This document shows positions 9,636 through 19,659 of a stretch of 64,000 bases of DNA, in pieces (within the stretch, counting starts at the first letter, position 1; each line of letters begins with the position of its first letter). The notes beneath the pieces are model-generated. The model was given only the letters and a program-made list of their open reading frames with translations. It made no database searches and was not told the origin of the DNA. The translations under genes were made by a program, and so were the position numbers. Origin of the DNA: Gilvimarinus gilvus (GTDB lineage Bacteria; Pseudomonadota; Gammaproteobacteria; Pseudomonadales; Cellvibrionaceae); contig NZ_JAULRU010000319.1 of assembly GCF_030518155.1 (NCBI RefSeq), forward strand, positions 1-64,000. The letters run 5' to 3'.

Positions 9636-9659
9636 GCCGGCGGCGAGCATGCCGCCGGC
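9636..9659 (+). terminator. Hairpin after pullulanase gene
   Basis: Perfect 9-bp stem GCCGGCGGC/GCCGCCGGC with a 6-base loop, 8 bases after the stop codon. No T-tract follows, so termination strength is uncertain. Confidence 0.5.
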
Positions 9660-9714
9660 TATACCCCACTTCGATACGATCATATTGTTCCGGCCTTTTA
9701 GCACAACAAAGGCA

Positions 9715-9984
9715 CTAGCAGGCTGCTGAAAAACCCCTTACGTACTCAGACTCTCAAGCTGGTTCGTAATCTAGGCGCCACTTTGACGGTGTGTGCCCAC
9801 CCATCGAAAAGTGGTAACGACGAGTACGGGCCAGCCTGGAAGTCCCGCAGGGCGAGGCCTGAAGCGCACATCTGCCGCTCCTTGCCTCTAGCAAAGGGAA
9901 CCACCCTGTCCGTCGAGACAAGGCACGACATCTGCTCGCTTCGGGGCTCGCTGAGCATGCAAGGTTTTTTCAACAGCCTGCTAG
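9715..9984. mobile_element. MITE-like non-autonomous element, 270 bp
   Basis: The ends carry near-perfect terminal inverted repeats of 19 bases: left CTAGCAGGCTGCTGAAAAA (9715-9733) and the complement of CTAGCAGGCTGTTGAAAAA at the right (9966-9984), one mismatch. The outermost CTAG is itself palindromic and may be a 4-base target duplication. The interior has no gene with any recognisable transposase motif. Similar TAGCAGGCTGTTGAAAAA ends occur on full-length insertion sequences, so this is best read as a deleted derivative mobilised in trans. It sits between the pullulanase terminator and the first hybrid kinase, 45 bases before that start codon, and may therefore separate or supply promoter sequence. 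Confidence 0.75.
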
Positions 9985-10029
9985 ATGCGCTATATTTGAT
10001 GAAACCGCATTTAAATTTCCGGGAGCCAT

Positions 10030-13000
10030 ATGACCGAGTCTCAACCACCGATACCGACCAACCGACTCAGCTTCCGTGCTATTCCCACCTCCAGGCTGAT
10101 ATTCGTATTTGCAGCACTGCTGGTGCTAGTGGCCATTGTCATTGGCGGCTACTTCGTAGATAAACTCAATAACGACCGTTACCGGCAGGTTCAAATTTCC
10201 GCAGTTCGCGACGAGTTGGCGGTTATTCGCGCCCAACTTGAGGGCAATATAAGTTCAAGCCTACAGACGGTTCAGGGGCTGGTCGCCACCATCAAAATGG
10301 AGCCGGATATCGCTCAGCCGCGTTTTGAGGGGTACGCTGAGCACCTATTTGGCGGCAATTCACTGCTTAAAAACATTGGCGCCGCGCCCAATTTGGTCAT
10401 CACCATGGTCTACCCCCTTCAGGGTAACGAAGGCGCTTTAGGGCTTGATTATCGCAAAGTTGCCGAGCAGACCCCCGCCGTTATGGAAGCCATCAATTCC
10501 AACTCCATGACCGTTGCCGGCCCCATTAATCTTATTCAGGGCGGCCAGGGCCTGATCGGCCGAATACCCGTTTATTTAGCAAACAAGGAGTTGTGGGGCA
10601 TTGTTTCAGCCGTCATTAATGTCGATAAATTCTACCGTGCATCGGATTTACTCAATCACCCAAACCTGAACATTGCAATTCGTGGCAAGGACGGCAGTGG
10701 CGCACAAGGCGAGGCTTTTTACGGTAATAACCAGATCTTCCAACAGGAATTTGTCAGCGCCATGGTTGACATACCCGGAGGCCAATGGCAACTGGTCGCA
10801 ATCCCTCAGCAGGGGTGGCCTAAAGCGGCCGATAACGCTCTTGAGGTTCGCTCAGCCATCGTTGTTTTGGCTCTGTTGATTTTATTACCCACGCTTTGGG
10901 GTATACATACGGTACTTGCCAAGCGTACCAGCGAGCAGAGGCTTAAAGCCCTCTTCGAATTATCTCCGATTGGGATTGCGCTCAATGATCTTGCCACAGG
11001 TCAGTACTTAGAGGTTAACCCCTCTTTGCTAGAGGCTGTCGGCTATAACAAAGAAGACTTTGTGGCGTTGAGTTACTGGGACGTAACCCCAAAAGATTAT
11101 ATGGAGCAAGAGCAGGAGCAACTAACCAAACTCAAGCAAACGGGTCGTTACGGCCCCTATATAAAAGAATACATAAAAAAAGACGGGGAGCGATTTCCGG
11201 TTCAGCTGACCGGCATTTTGATTCGCGACCGCTCGGGGCATGAATATATTTGGTCAATTGTTGAGGACATCAGCGAACGGGTCGCTAACAACCGCGTGCT
11301 AGAAGAACAACGCCAACAGTTGGAGTTGATTATCGACAATACCGGTGTCGGTATTTGGGATTGGGACATAGACACTGGCGTTACCCACTTTAACGAACGC
11401 TGGGCCAACATAATCGGATATCAGCTGAATGAGCTGGAACCGACAAGCATTCAAACCTGGATGGACTTTGCTCACCCCGACGATTTGACACATTCCGAGG
11501 CCGCCTTGCAGGCACACTGGCAAGGCGACACCAAACACTATACCTGTGAAAGCCGAATGCGACATAAAGACGGCCATTGGGTATGGGTATTGGATACCGG
11601 TCGCGTAGTGGAATGGAACGACGATGGAAGTCCCAAGCGTATGGTGGGCACCCATTTAGACATCAGCGAGCAGAAGCATACCCTGCAGCAATTGGAGTTT
11701 TCCGAAAGACAACTCAGCCAATTTTTTGAAAGCTCTAACGCGTTACTGTGTATTACCGACAACACAGGCAAGCTTGAGCGAGTTAACCATAGCTTTAAGG
11801 CGTTGCTAGGTTACGATGAATCCGAATTACTTGGCGTCAAAACAATCACCATAGCTCACCCTGACGATCTCGCCATCACGGAGAACAAACTGAAGCAGGT
11901 CGCCGACGGCCAACCAGCAGCAGCCTACACTAACCGAACCCGCCATAAGCAAGGCCATTATTTAACTCTGCTGTGGAATACATCGCTCGACCCCATAACC
12001 GGAAAGTTCTACGCCTCAGCCATTGACATTACCGACCGAGAAGCATACGCCAATAAATTGAAGCGCCAAAGTAAGCTGTTTGAGGCGATGAGCACGCTAG
12101 GGAAAATTGGCGCCTGGGAGTATGACTTAGAAAATCAAAGTGTGTACTGGTCAACTATGGCGCGCAAGATTCATGAAGTACCCGACAACTTTTCACCCGA
12201 TTTAAAAAATGCCATCGAATTTTGTAAACCCGGGCGTGATCGCGAGCAAATGCAGCACTTAATTCAACGAGCTATGGAAACCGGGGTCGGGTTCCGCGAA
12301 GAAATCACCATTATTACCGCCAGAGGGCGAGAGCGCTGGGTCGCCATTACCGGAGAGGCTGAACTAATTGAAGGTGAGTGCACACGACTGTACGGCTCTG
12401 TGCAGGACATTCATCAAAGTAAACTGGCCGAACAAGCCTTGGAAAAGGCCAAAAGTGATGCGGAACTGGCTGCTCGGGCAAAAAGCGAATTTTTGGCGGT
12501 GATGAGCCATGAAATTCGTACCCCCATGAATGGCGTACTCGGAATGCTAAATTTGCTCCAGCGCGAACCACTGGAGGACTCACTAAGACACAAAACTGAA
12601 GTCGCACGTGTCAGTGCCGAGTCTCTGCTCAGCATTATCAATGATATTCTGGATTTCTCTAAAGTTGAAGCAGGAAAACTTGAGCTAGAACAAGTTGATA
12701 TTGAGCTTAATCAACACTTCGAAAGCATTTGCCATGTTCAGGCCATGCGAGCACAGGATAAAGGCCTGGAACTAAACCTTGATGCGACGGGTCTGCAGAT
12801 TAGCACGGTAAAAGGTGATCCGGGACGCCTACAACAGATTCTCACCAATATACTCGGTAACGCCATAAAATTTACCGAAGAGGGTTATATCAATGTTGTT
12901 TGCTCGACACGCCAGTCAGACCGAGGCATTTTGTTAGAGGCTCGTATCGTCGATACAGGCATTGGTATACCTACGCATAAAATTGACAGTCTATTTGATG

Positions 13001-14400
13001 CATTTTCTCAAGTAGACGCCTCCACCACACGCCAATACGGCGGCTCTGGCCTTGGCCTGGCGATCTGCCGACAACTATGCCAGCTGATGGGGGGCGACGT
13101 AAATGTCACCAGCTTCGAAGGTGAAGGCAGCAGTTTTCATTTCCATATATTGTTTTCTTCCAGCGACAATAATCTTTTCTCTCCTCCCGATTTTAGCAAG
13201 TCCCAGCCTACGTTTTTACTTGTCAGTGAGAACTCTCATTTTCTGGATATTTACTCTAGAAAATTTTCGCTATGGGGAGCGAAAGTGGCTACAGTCATAA
13301 ACTGGGACGAGCTCAGCCAAAGGAGCAGCGGTAAGAATAATCTAGAGCTTGTCTTTATTGATTATAACTTTGTTCAACGCTGGCCGGGCAGTGTCGAAGC
13401 CATTCGATCCTACCACCCATTGGCCAAAATAGTAGGCCTAATTGGATTGAGCGAAGAGGCGACTACGCTGCCATTTGACTATACCATTTACAAACCGCCC
13501 ACTTCGCACGAACTTTTTGATGTATTTGACAAGACCCTAGGCACATCCGGCGAACTGAAGCAAAGCCGAAATTCTCACCGAAAACAGGGTAATGGCGAGC
13601 CCGCCAAGTCGCTTAACAGTAGTGCAAAAATACTGCTTGTGGAGGACAATCTTATTAATCAGGAAGTGGCTCAACTCATGCTGAATGAGTACGGGCTAAG
13701 CGCAGATATTGCAGGTAACGGTATTAGCGCTTTAAACTCATTAAAATCTCATCCCTCCCGCACCTACGATTTAATTTTAATGGATTGTCAAATGCCGGAA
13801 ATGGACGGTTTCGAGGCTACGCGTCAAATTCGCGCCGGCAATGCAGGAGACGCTTATTGCGACATTGCCATTATTGCGCTTACCGCCAACTCTATGCAAG
13901 GCAACCGAGAAAAATGCTTGGCGGCAGGAATGAATGACTACCTCAGCAAACCCCTTCAGGCCAATCAGCTTTACTCAGCTCTTCAAAATTGGTTGCCGGC
14001 TGGAGAATCTAGCATTAGTGAACACAGCTCCCCAATAAAAACCGATGCCTCAGATCAACCACAGTGGGATTCGCAAGAATTGCTTAAGAGCCTATTCGGC
14101 AAGAGCGACCTAATGAACACATTACTAAACCGTTACCTTGAACAATTACCAGGCCGGCTGCAGGACCTGGAAACAGCAATAAAAAGAGACGACAGAGAAT
14201 CGATTAAATTCCATGCGCATACGTTAAAAGGCGGCAGCGCCCAACTCAAAGTAAAAGCCGTAGCTGATATAGCCTTAAGCTTAGAGAAAACGTCGATGAC
14301 TGCAAGCACTGAACAACTTGAAAATCTGTTATCTGATCTGTCGGGGCGAATCCAAGAAGCCACAAACAATATTCAAAAATACCTACAAGATGCGACATAA
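10030..14400 (+). CDS. Hybrid sensor histidine kinase: CHASE, four PAS, HisKA, ATPase, receiver, Hpt
   Basis: A 1456-residue inner-membrane phosphorelay kinase. It has a membrane helix at about 23-45, a periplasmic CHASE domain (about 50-255, including a VYPLQGNEGALGLD stretch), and a second helix at about 273-293. Four PAS domains follow (about 308-425, 432-555, 566-680, 685-800). The HisKA box has phospho-His H827 (SHEIRTPMN). The ATPase has DTGIGIP and GGSGLGLAI. A degenerate receiver-like segment (about 1055-1165) lacks a clear phospho-Asp motif. The true receiver has D1252 ([11 protein letters not shown]), and the C-terminal Hpt has H1397 (HTLKGG). GGGAG lies 5 bases before ATG 10030. 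It runs into the sugar-binding-protein gene and then a second hybrid kinase, so the three are probably one operon. Confidence 0.92.
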   Translation: MTESQPPIPTNRLSFRAIPTSRLIFVFAALLVLVAIVIGGYFVDKLNNDRYRQVQISAVRDELAVIRAQLEGNISSSLQTVQGLVATIKMEPDIAQPRFEGYAEHLFGGNSLLKNIGAAPNLVITMVYPLQGNEGALGLDYRKVAEQTPAVMEAINSNSMTVAGPINLIQGGQGLIGRIPVYLANKELWGIVSAVINVDKFYRASDLLNHPNLNIAIRGKDGSGAQGEAFYGNNQIFQQEFVSAMVDIPGGQWQLVAIPQQGWPKAADNALEVRSAIVVLALLILLPTLWGIHTVLAKRTSEQRLKALFELSPIGIALNDLATGQYLEVNPSLLEAVGYNKEDFVALSYWDVTPKDYMEQEQEQLTKLKQTGRYGPYIKEYIKKDGERFPVQLTGILIRDRSGHEYIWSIVEDISERVANNRVLEEQRQQLELIIDNTGVGIWDWDIDTGVTHFNERWANIIGYQLNELEPTSIQTWMDFAHPDDLTHSEAALQAHWQGDTKHYTCESRMRHKDGHWVWVLDTGRVVEWNDDGSPKRMVGTHLDISEQKHTLQQLEFSERQLSQFFESSNALLCITDNTGKLERVNHSFKALLGYDESELLGVKTITIAHPDDLAITENKLKQVADGQPAAAYTNRTRHKQGHYLTLLWNTSLDPITGKFYASAIDITDREAYANKLKRQSKLFEAMSTLGKIGAWEYDLENQSVYWSTMARKIHEVPDNFSPDLKNAIEFCKPGRDREQMQHLIQRAMETGVGFREEITIITARGRERWVAITGEAELIEGECTRLYGSVQDIHQSKLAEQALEKAKSDAELAARAKSEFLAVMSHEIRTPMNGVLGMLNLLQREPLEDSLRHKTEVARVSAESLLSIINDILDFSKVEAGKLELEQVDIELNQHFESICHVQAMRAQDKGLELNLDATGLQISTVKGDPGRLQQILTNILGNAIKFTEEGYINVVCSTRQSDRGILLEARIVDTGIGIPTHKIDSLFDAFSQVDASTTRQYGGSGLGLAICRQLCQLMGGDVNVTSFEGEGSSFHFHILFSSSDNNLFSPPDFSKSQPTFLLVSENSHFLDIYSRKFSLWGAKVATVINWDELSQRSSGKNNLELVFIDYNFVQRWPGSVEAIRSYHPLAKIVGLIGLSEEATTLPFDYTIYKPPTSHELFDVFDKTLGTSGELKQSRNSHRKQGNGEPAKSLNSSAKILLVEDNLINQEVAQLMLNEYGLSADIAGNGISALNSLKSHPSRTYDLILMDCQMPEMDGFEATRQIRAGNAGDAYCDIAIIALTANSMQGNREKCLAAGMNDYLSKPLQANQLYSALQNWLPAGESSISEHSSPIKTDASDQPQWDSQELLKSLFGKSDLMNTLLNRYLEQLPGRLQDLETAIKRDDRESIKFHAHTLKGGSAQLKVKAVADIALSLEKTSMTASTEQLENLLSDLSGRIQEATNNIQKYLQDAT

Positions 14401-14410
14401 CTTGACGCTT

Positions 14411-15601
14411 ATGAATATCCGTTTTCTGTATTTACTGTTAGTGCTTTATTCAATTGGCGTACCAGCCAGTGCCAGTGAGATTGAATCTCTTACGCTGGAG
14501 GTGGTACACAGCCTGGATCACAGCGATTTCCCTATATTATTGAGCGAGTTCGAAAACAACAGCACTCACGCACTTGCCATTCGCCGCATCGATCCCGATG
14601 AATTGAAATCCCGACTGCTTATCTACGCCGATTCAGGTGAATTGCCAGATGTTATTATTGCTCCGTCGGATTTTCTCGGATTTCGGCATCACCTTTCTTT
14701 AACCCCAATTGAGCCAGATTGGATAACCATGCCAATGGATGACGAGCTACGCGCCACATCATCCATTGATGATAAGCTGTTCGGCCTGCCTATCCTTTCT
14801 GGCAACCATTTACTGCTATACAGCAATCACGACTTAGTTGCTACGCCAGCTTCGAGTTGGCAAGAACTCCGCCAACAACGCTCTTCGTTAAGCAAAGAAA
14901 TCGCACTGATAGGCTGGAGTTTTATGGAGATGTTCTGGTTTGTACCTTTCGTTCATGGCTTTGGCGGCACTATTACCGTGGAGGATAAGCCAAGTCTAAA
15001 TCAGCCCGCGATGGCTGAAGCTTTAAGCTTTGTCTGGACAATGGCACAATCTGGTGTACTGGATACTAAGTGCAACTATCAATGTCAACACAAAATGTTT
15101 TTAGATCGAAAGCTTGCTTACATCATAAATGGTGTATGGGCATACCGAGAGTATAAAAATGCACACGGAGATCGACTACGCGTCAACTCGATACCGACGA
15201 TTAACAATAGACTAAGCCGACCATATTTTTCATCCATTGTCGCATTTGTACCTAAAAAAGACGTATCAGACAAAGAAGGCGATGCGATAAAATCACTTTT
15301 TCTTTTTATGCAATCCACACATTTCCAAAGGAAAATTTGGAGTGTGCTAAGTGATTTACCCGCACACCAACATGAGCTGAATTTCCTGCAAGAGCTAGAT
15401 GACCCGGATATTAACGCCATCCTGACGGCACTGAGCGAAGCTGTGCCTATGCCCACCACTCGAAATATGTTGTATATATGGGAAGCAATGTCAATGGGTT
15501 ACCGGCGTTTTGGAGGCGGCTCCCTCAATGCAAACGAGGCAGCAAATTATATGCAGGAGCGCGCTGAGCGCTATATAGACCGGAGTCAAAATGCGCCCTA
15601 A
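14411..15601 (+). CDS. Periplasmic sugar-binding protein (extracellular solute-binding family 1), orphan
   Basis: A protein of about 396 residues with a Sec signal peptide ([18 protein letters not shown]) and the two-lobe fold of MalE-type binding proteins. Typical stretches are [46 protein letters not shown] and [15 protein letters not shown]. No ABC permease or ATPase accompanies it. It starts about 10 bases after the stop of one hybrid kinase gene and overlaps the next by 11 bases, so I infer that it delivers a ligand signal to one or both kinases, as the chitin-oligosaccharide binding protein does for ChiS in Vibrio. Starts at 14390 or 14318 are also open; 14411 gives the cleanest signal peptide. 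The ribosome site is weak, consistent with translational coupling. Confidence 0.8.
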   Translation: MNIRFLYLLLVLYSIGVPASASEIESLTLEVVHSLDHSDFPILLSEFENNSTHALAIRRIDPDELKSRLLIYADSGELPDVIIAPSDFLGFRHHLSLTPIEPDWITMPMDDELRATSSIDDKLFGLPILSGNHLLLYSNHDLVATPASSWQELRQQRSSLSKEIALIGWSFMEMFWFVPFVHGFGGTITVEDKPSLNQPAMAEALSFVWTMAQSGVLDTKCNYQCQHKMFLDRKLAYIINGVWAYREYKNAHGDRLRVNSIPTINNRLSRPYFSSIVAFVPKKDVSDKEGDAIKSLFLFMQSTHFQRKIWSVLSDLPAHQHELNFLQELDDPDINAILTALSEAVPMPTTRNMLYIWEAMSMGYRRFGGGSLNANEAANYMQERAERYIDRSQNAP

Positions 15602-18587
15602 GAGCTTTTACAGCACTATACGCTGGCAAATTATAATTCTAACCCTCGTTCCCGCAATACTTTGCATGGGCTATTTACTGACCCTAAGCTACCGTAACAC
15701 TGTTGATGAAGTTACTTACAAGCAGCACTTTCTTTCCGAACAAATTGGCTCACATATTCAGGAGCGTTTGTTTCATTCTCACGTAAATCTTCAGTTACTG
15801 GCATCTACCAAGCCTATTCAGGCCCTACCCGAAGACATAGTTTTTTCACAAATTGCGATCAATCTCATCCAGCGAGAAGTGGAACAATCTAAGGAGTTAG
15901 ACGCCATCTTGGTAGTAGATACCCGTGGCGATATATCTGAAGCCTTTCCATTAAGTGGGTTTAGCTTAGGCGGGGCTGCGCTCTCAAACATCGCGCAACA
16001 CACCGAACAACTTAATCAGCACAAAAGCGGGCCCTACCTCTATACGCTAAAGGAAGAAAATCGCCAGAAAGACCAAATTAAATTGGCATTGGCGCACCCC
16101 TTACTAAGACCAACCAATTCACTGGCGACCCCATATCGCCTGACGGGAGCCATAGTAGGCACTGTTGATTTGGAGCAACTGGCGAAACACATTGATCATT
16201 TAATAGGACTCAGTGGCTCACCCTATGAGTACAGGCTTACCATCAGCGGCCACCCCCTTATCACAAGCAATCAATTTACACTCGATCCAGACCTTACCAA
16301 GAGCTTTGCACTGTCGACCAGCGTACAGATTAACGGTACAGACGCTCAGAAAGTTCAGCTCGCTCTAACGTTACCCCGACTTCACACTATTAGCGTTATT
16401 CGCACTCAAATACTCTTAACAATGGGAATTTTGTTATTGACGATAATTTTTGTTGTTCTCTTTTCTCGATATTTTTTGAGCTCAGTAAAGAAACCTATGA
16501 CGCAACTACTCGATATTTGCCGAGAGATATCGAGCGGGCACTTTCAGTTCCCCAGACGAAAGACTAAGTTCACCGAATTTGACGAACTCAGTAAAACCCT
16601 AAGTACGATGGCTTCGACCATTGAGACCCAAATTTCAGACTTAAAAAATGAAACCCTAAAATCGGAGCAAGCTGCAGCGGCCAAAAGCGAGTTTTTGGCC
16701 ATCATGAGTCACGAAATTAGAACCCCTATGAATGGGGTTCTTGGCATGCTCCAGTCTCTGGAGAAAAGTACCACAGAGCCGCAAAATATCGATAAAATTT
16801 CGGTAGCCAAATTTAGTGCCAACGCGCTCTTAGATGTCATCAATGATATTCTCGATTTCTCCAAAATCGAAGCGGGAAAATTGGAACTGGAATCATTGGA
16901 TTTCGAGCTGGTGCCATTTATTGACATGTTTGGTCGAATAGTAGCGCCACGAGCGCAAGAAAAAGGATTAGAGCTGATTATCGATACCAGTGGCCTCAAT
17001 GTCTATGCCATCAAAGGGGACTCCTCCCGCCTTCAGCAAATACTGACAAACCTTGTCAACAACGCCATTAAATTTACTGAACAGGGTAGCATTCGTGTCA
17101 CACTTCAAAGCACACAAGTGCAAGATAGAGTTGTTCTACAAATAAACGTAGAAGACACCGGCATCGGCATTACCGAGCAGAGGCAACAACACTTATTTCA
17201 ACCCTTCACACAAGAGGACCCATCTACGACACGGCGCTATGGTGGCACGGGTCTGGGTTTGGCGATCTGCAAAAAATTGTGCACCATGATGAACGGAGAT
17301 ATTTCACTGACCAGCACCTTGGGTAACGGCAGCAACTTCAGTGTCCGTTTACAGGTATTGCCGGGTAACTCTAGCTCTTATGTAGAACCGACATTTCCCA
17401 AGCAAACGTATAGCGCTTACATTGTCTCCAATTCTGTATGGCAACAAGAGTGTATTCAGAATACCTTAAGTAATTGGGGGATTGAGACAACAGTACTAAA
17501 CAACGAACAAGCAGTTCCCGACACGGATAGCACTATCATCGTAATCGATAACGCCAACCTCAAGAGAAGTAAAACGCAAGCTTCCACTTTTAAAAATGCG
17601 TTGGTCATCCTGTTAACACCGCAGGATGTACACATTACCATTCAGCAAGACAATTACCGGCAACTGACCAAACCTATGGCCACTGAAGCACTTTTTAATG
17701 CACTGTCGTTTTTACACGCACATGGAGGAACCCTGGGCACTCAGAAGCCAGAATCAACAGCCACACAAATACCCAGCTGGCCACCAAGCACTCGACTACT
17801 TCTGGTAGAGGACAATGAGATCAATCAGCAGGTATGTCTGCTGGTACTTGAGGAGATTGGATTAAGCGCCGAAATAGCCACAAATGGAAAACAAGCACTG
17901 GAAATACTGCAGCAGTCACAAGTCACAACACCTTTCAGTTTAATTTTGATGGATTGCCAAATGCCGGAAATGGATGGCTTTGAAGCCACCCGCCAAATTC
18001 GCTCTGGCAGCGTTCCCCATGTTTACCAGCACATTCCCATTATTGCTCTAACCGCTAACGCAATGGAGGGGGATCGTAGCCGCTGCATTGCTGCGGGCAT
18101 GAGCGACTACCTCAGTAAACCATTACACAGTGCTGAATTACTGCGCTGCCTTAGCCAGTGGATTGCACCCAATCACAAATTTGAAGGTGAAGCCTCGTTA
18201 AGAAGCGAACTTACTGAGACTTCAGCTGCAGCGATATGGGATAGCAGCCAAGCCCTAAAGAGCCTATTCAATAAACCAGAAGTGCTAATCAAATTACTCA
18301 ATATTTTTATCAGTGGTAGCGAAGAAAAGCGCCAGCAATTAATGACGGCATTTGAATCCAAAGATATTGGCACAATCGAGCTTGTCGCTCATTCGGTAAA
18401 AGGCAGTGCGGGTCAACTAAAAGCTCAGACTCTGGAGCGCTCCGCACAGACACTGGAAGCCTGTGCACGCTCAGAAAACTGGAGCGAGCTCAAGCGATAT
18501 GTAGACCTTTTTCTAAGTGACTTGCAGCACACTGTCAATGCGTTTCAGGCATTTATGGATCAGCATTCCAACCATCATTCCGATTGA
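15591..18587 (+). CDS. Hybrid sensor histidine kinase with periplasmic sensor, HAMP, receiver and Hpt
   Basis: A 998-residue inner-membrane kinase. It has a membrane helix at about 12-34, a periplasmic Cache-like sensor (about 35-270), a second helix (about 272-294) and a HAMP linker (about 295-350). The HisKA box has H374 (SHEIRTPMN), followed by an ATPase ([16 protein letters not shown]). A receiver-like segment lacks a clear Asp, a full receiver has D788 ([11 protein letters not shown]), and the Hpt has H934 (HSVKGSAGQ). From HisKA to Hpt it parallels the kinase at 10030, including a near-identical receiver motif, which suggests duplication of the core with exchange of the input part. It overlaps the binding-protein gene by 11 bases and the end of the convergent lipase gene by 13. 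No DNA-binding response regulator is adjacent. Confidence 0.92.
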   Translation: MRPKSFYSTIRWQIIILTLVPAILCMGYLLTLSYRNTVDEVTYKQHFLSEQIGSHIQERLFHSHVNLQLLASTKPIQALPEDIVFSQIAINLIQREVEQSKELDAILVVDTRGDISEAFPLSGFSLGGAALSNIAQHTEQLNQHKSGPYLYTLKEENRQKDQIKLALAHPLLRPTNSLATPYRLTGAIVGTVDLEQLAKHIDHLIGLSGSPYEYRLTISGHPLITSNQFTLDPDLTKSFALSTSVQINGTDAQKVQLALTLPRLHTISVIRTQILLTMGILLLTIIFVVLFSRYFLSSVKKPMTQLLDICREISSGHFQFPRRKTKFTEFDELSKTLSTMASTIETQISDLKNETLKSEQAAAAKSEFLAIMSHEIRTPMNGVLGMLQSLEKSTTEPQNIDKISVAKFSANALLDVINDILDFSKIEAGKLELESLDFELVPFIDMFGRIVAPRAQEKGLELIIDTSGLNVYAIKGDSSRLQQILTNLVNNAIKFTEQGSIRVTLQSTQVQDRVVLQINVEDTGIGITEQRQQHLFQPFTQEDPSTTRRYGGTGLGLAICKKLCTMMNGDISLTSTLGNGSNFSVRLQVLPGNSSSYVEPTFPKQTYSAYIVSNSVWQQECIQNTLSNWGIETTVLNNEQAVPDTDSTIIVIDNANLKRSKTQASTFKNALVILLTPQDVHITIQQDNYRQLTKPMATEALFNALSFLHAHGGTLGTQKPESTATQIPSWPPSTRLLLVEDNEINQQVCLLVLEEIGLSAEIATNGKQALEILQQSQVTTPFSLILMDCQMPEMDGFEATRQIRSGSVPHVYQHIPIIALTANAMEGDRSRCIAAGMSDYLSKPLHSAELLRCLSQWIAPNHKFEGEASLRSELTETSAAAIWDSSQALKSLFNKPEVLIKLLNIFISGSEEKRQQLMTAFESKDIGTIELVAHSVKGSAGQLKAQTLERSAQTLEACARSENWSELKRYVDLFLSDLQHTVNAFQAFMDQHSNHHSD

Positions 18588-19510
18588 TACTTCGGCAAAA
18601 TAGAAGGTGAACCATCTGTCTGAGGCGCTCCCAATAGGTATAGATAACTATTGTGATTATGTTGAGCGGCGATTTGATCCAGATAACCGATGTTAGCGGG
18701 CAACTGGACTTTAGCGAGCGAGACTACCGTTGACGGGTGTTGCCATGCACCAACTGCAGACACTTCTTCTGCTGCAGCATAAATTAACGGCTCCAACTCC
18801 ACAGGTACTGCATCAGGAACTTTGTCGGAAATTAGACGTTTGATATCGGCATAACCAAAAGGCACAACGTCCAGAGGGTTGATCACCGCGTAGTAGTTTT
18901 TCAGTGCGCCCACACCTGCGGCAAACGTTGGATTACCCGCTGTCGGTGGCGCAAAGGCATAGCCCGCCGCCTCGGCACCAAGACCAATGGAGCGGTTAAC
19001 GTGATCAAACCAGGCCTGAAACATAGACACTAAACCAGCCCCCTGACTGTGCCCGGTCACGTACACGCGTTTTGCTTTAGCCCGATTACCTAAATACTCG
19101 CCTAAGGTCACCATCAAGCGGTCATCACGGGCGCACAACAGCGCTTTTTGTGCCTCGAGAAAGTGTGATGAGACTTTGGCGCCCTGTTGAGTTAGATAGG
19201 GGAAGTCATCCTGCCCGTCAGGTACATCCTCCCAAATACTCCCGGCCTCCTCTACGGTTCCACGCAGCACAATGGAGTAATCAGTGGTATCTGGGTTGTA
19301 GGCCAGATACATTAGGTTATCACCGTCACCATGTACTACCGGGCCCCATACCAACTGCCAACGCCCGGCAGTTGCATAGTCAGTGCGGCTTAGCGCTTGA
19401 TTGAGTTTCTTGCGAACAGCCTCGATGGAGTGGCCCGAATCCAAATAGGCCAGCCCCGCTAATGTCATTTGAACGCCCGCAATTTCCTTACTAAATCCAG
19501 CCATATCCAT
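18575..19510 (-). CDS. Lipase class 3 family alpha/beta hydrolase
   Basis: A 311-residue hydrolase with the nucleophile elbow GHSQG (Ser about 155), a downstream NPLDVVPFG segment likely to hold the acid, and a His near the C-terminus (HNHNSYLYL). This is the layout of fungal-type class 3 lipases. There is no signal peptide, so it is probably cytoplasmic or exported by another route. The frame opens at 19540, but that ATG directly abuts a terminator hairpin. ATG 19510 has AGGGA three bases upstream (19513-19517) and is the better start. The substrate is unknown. Confidence 0.75.
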   Translation of the reverse strand: MDMAGFSKEIAGVQMTLAGLAYLDSGHSIEAVRKKLNQALSRTDYATAGRWQLVWGPVVHGDGDNLMYLAYNPDTTDYSIVLRGTVEEAGSIWEDVPDGQDDFPYLTQQGAKVSSHFLEAQKALLCARDDRLMVTLGEYLGNRAKAKRVYVTGHSQGAGLVSMFQAWFDHVNRSIGLGAEAAGYAFAPPTAGNPTFAAGVGALKNYYAVINPLDVVPFGYADIKRLISDKVPDAVPVELEPLIYAAAEEVSAVGAWQHPSTVVSLAKVQLPANIGYLDQIAAQHNHNSYLYLLGAPQTDGSPSILPKYQSE

Positions 19511-19545
19511 AATCCCTGCTGATTTCGATATTGGTCCCATAAAAG

Positions 19546-19574
19546 CACTGCGGCGGCCTTAGGCCGCCGCAGTG
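19546..19574 (-). terminator. Intrinsic terminator of the RND efflux operon
   Basis: A perfect 13-bp stem (CACTGCGGCGGCC paired with GGCCGCCGCAGTG, loop of 3) followed on the minus strand by CTTTTATG. It lies 86 bases after the RND pump stop. The T-tract runs directly into the open frame of the next gene downstream (lipase), so that gene should need its own promoter or depend on read-through. Confidence 0.85.
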
Positions 19575-19659
19575 TGATTCGTTCACTTAATATTAAGCTT
19601 GCAATATAATCTTCAATGGTGCTGCTAAAGACTAGCAAACTATCCGCGAATCGGCCAAT

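Noticed and set aside
14411-15601. Sugar-binding protein as part of an ABC importer
   Set aside because: No permease or ATPase gene is adjacent; both neighbours are sensor kinases.
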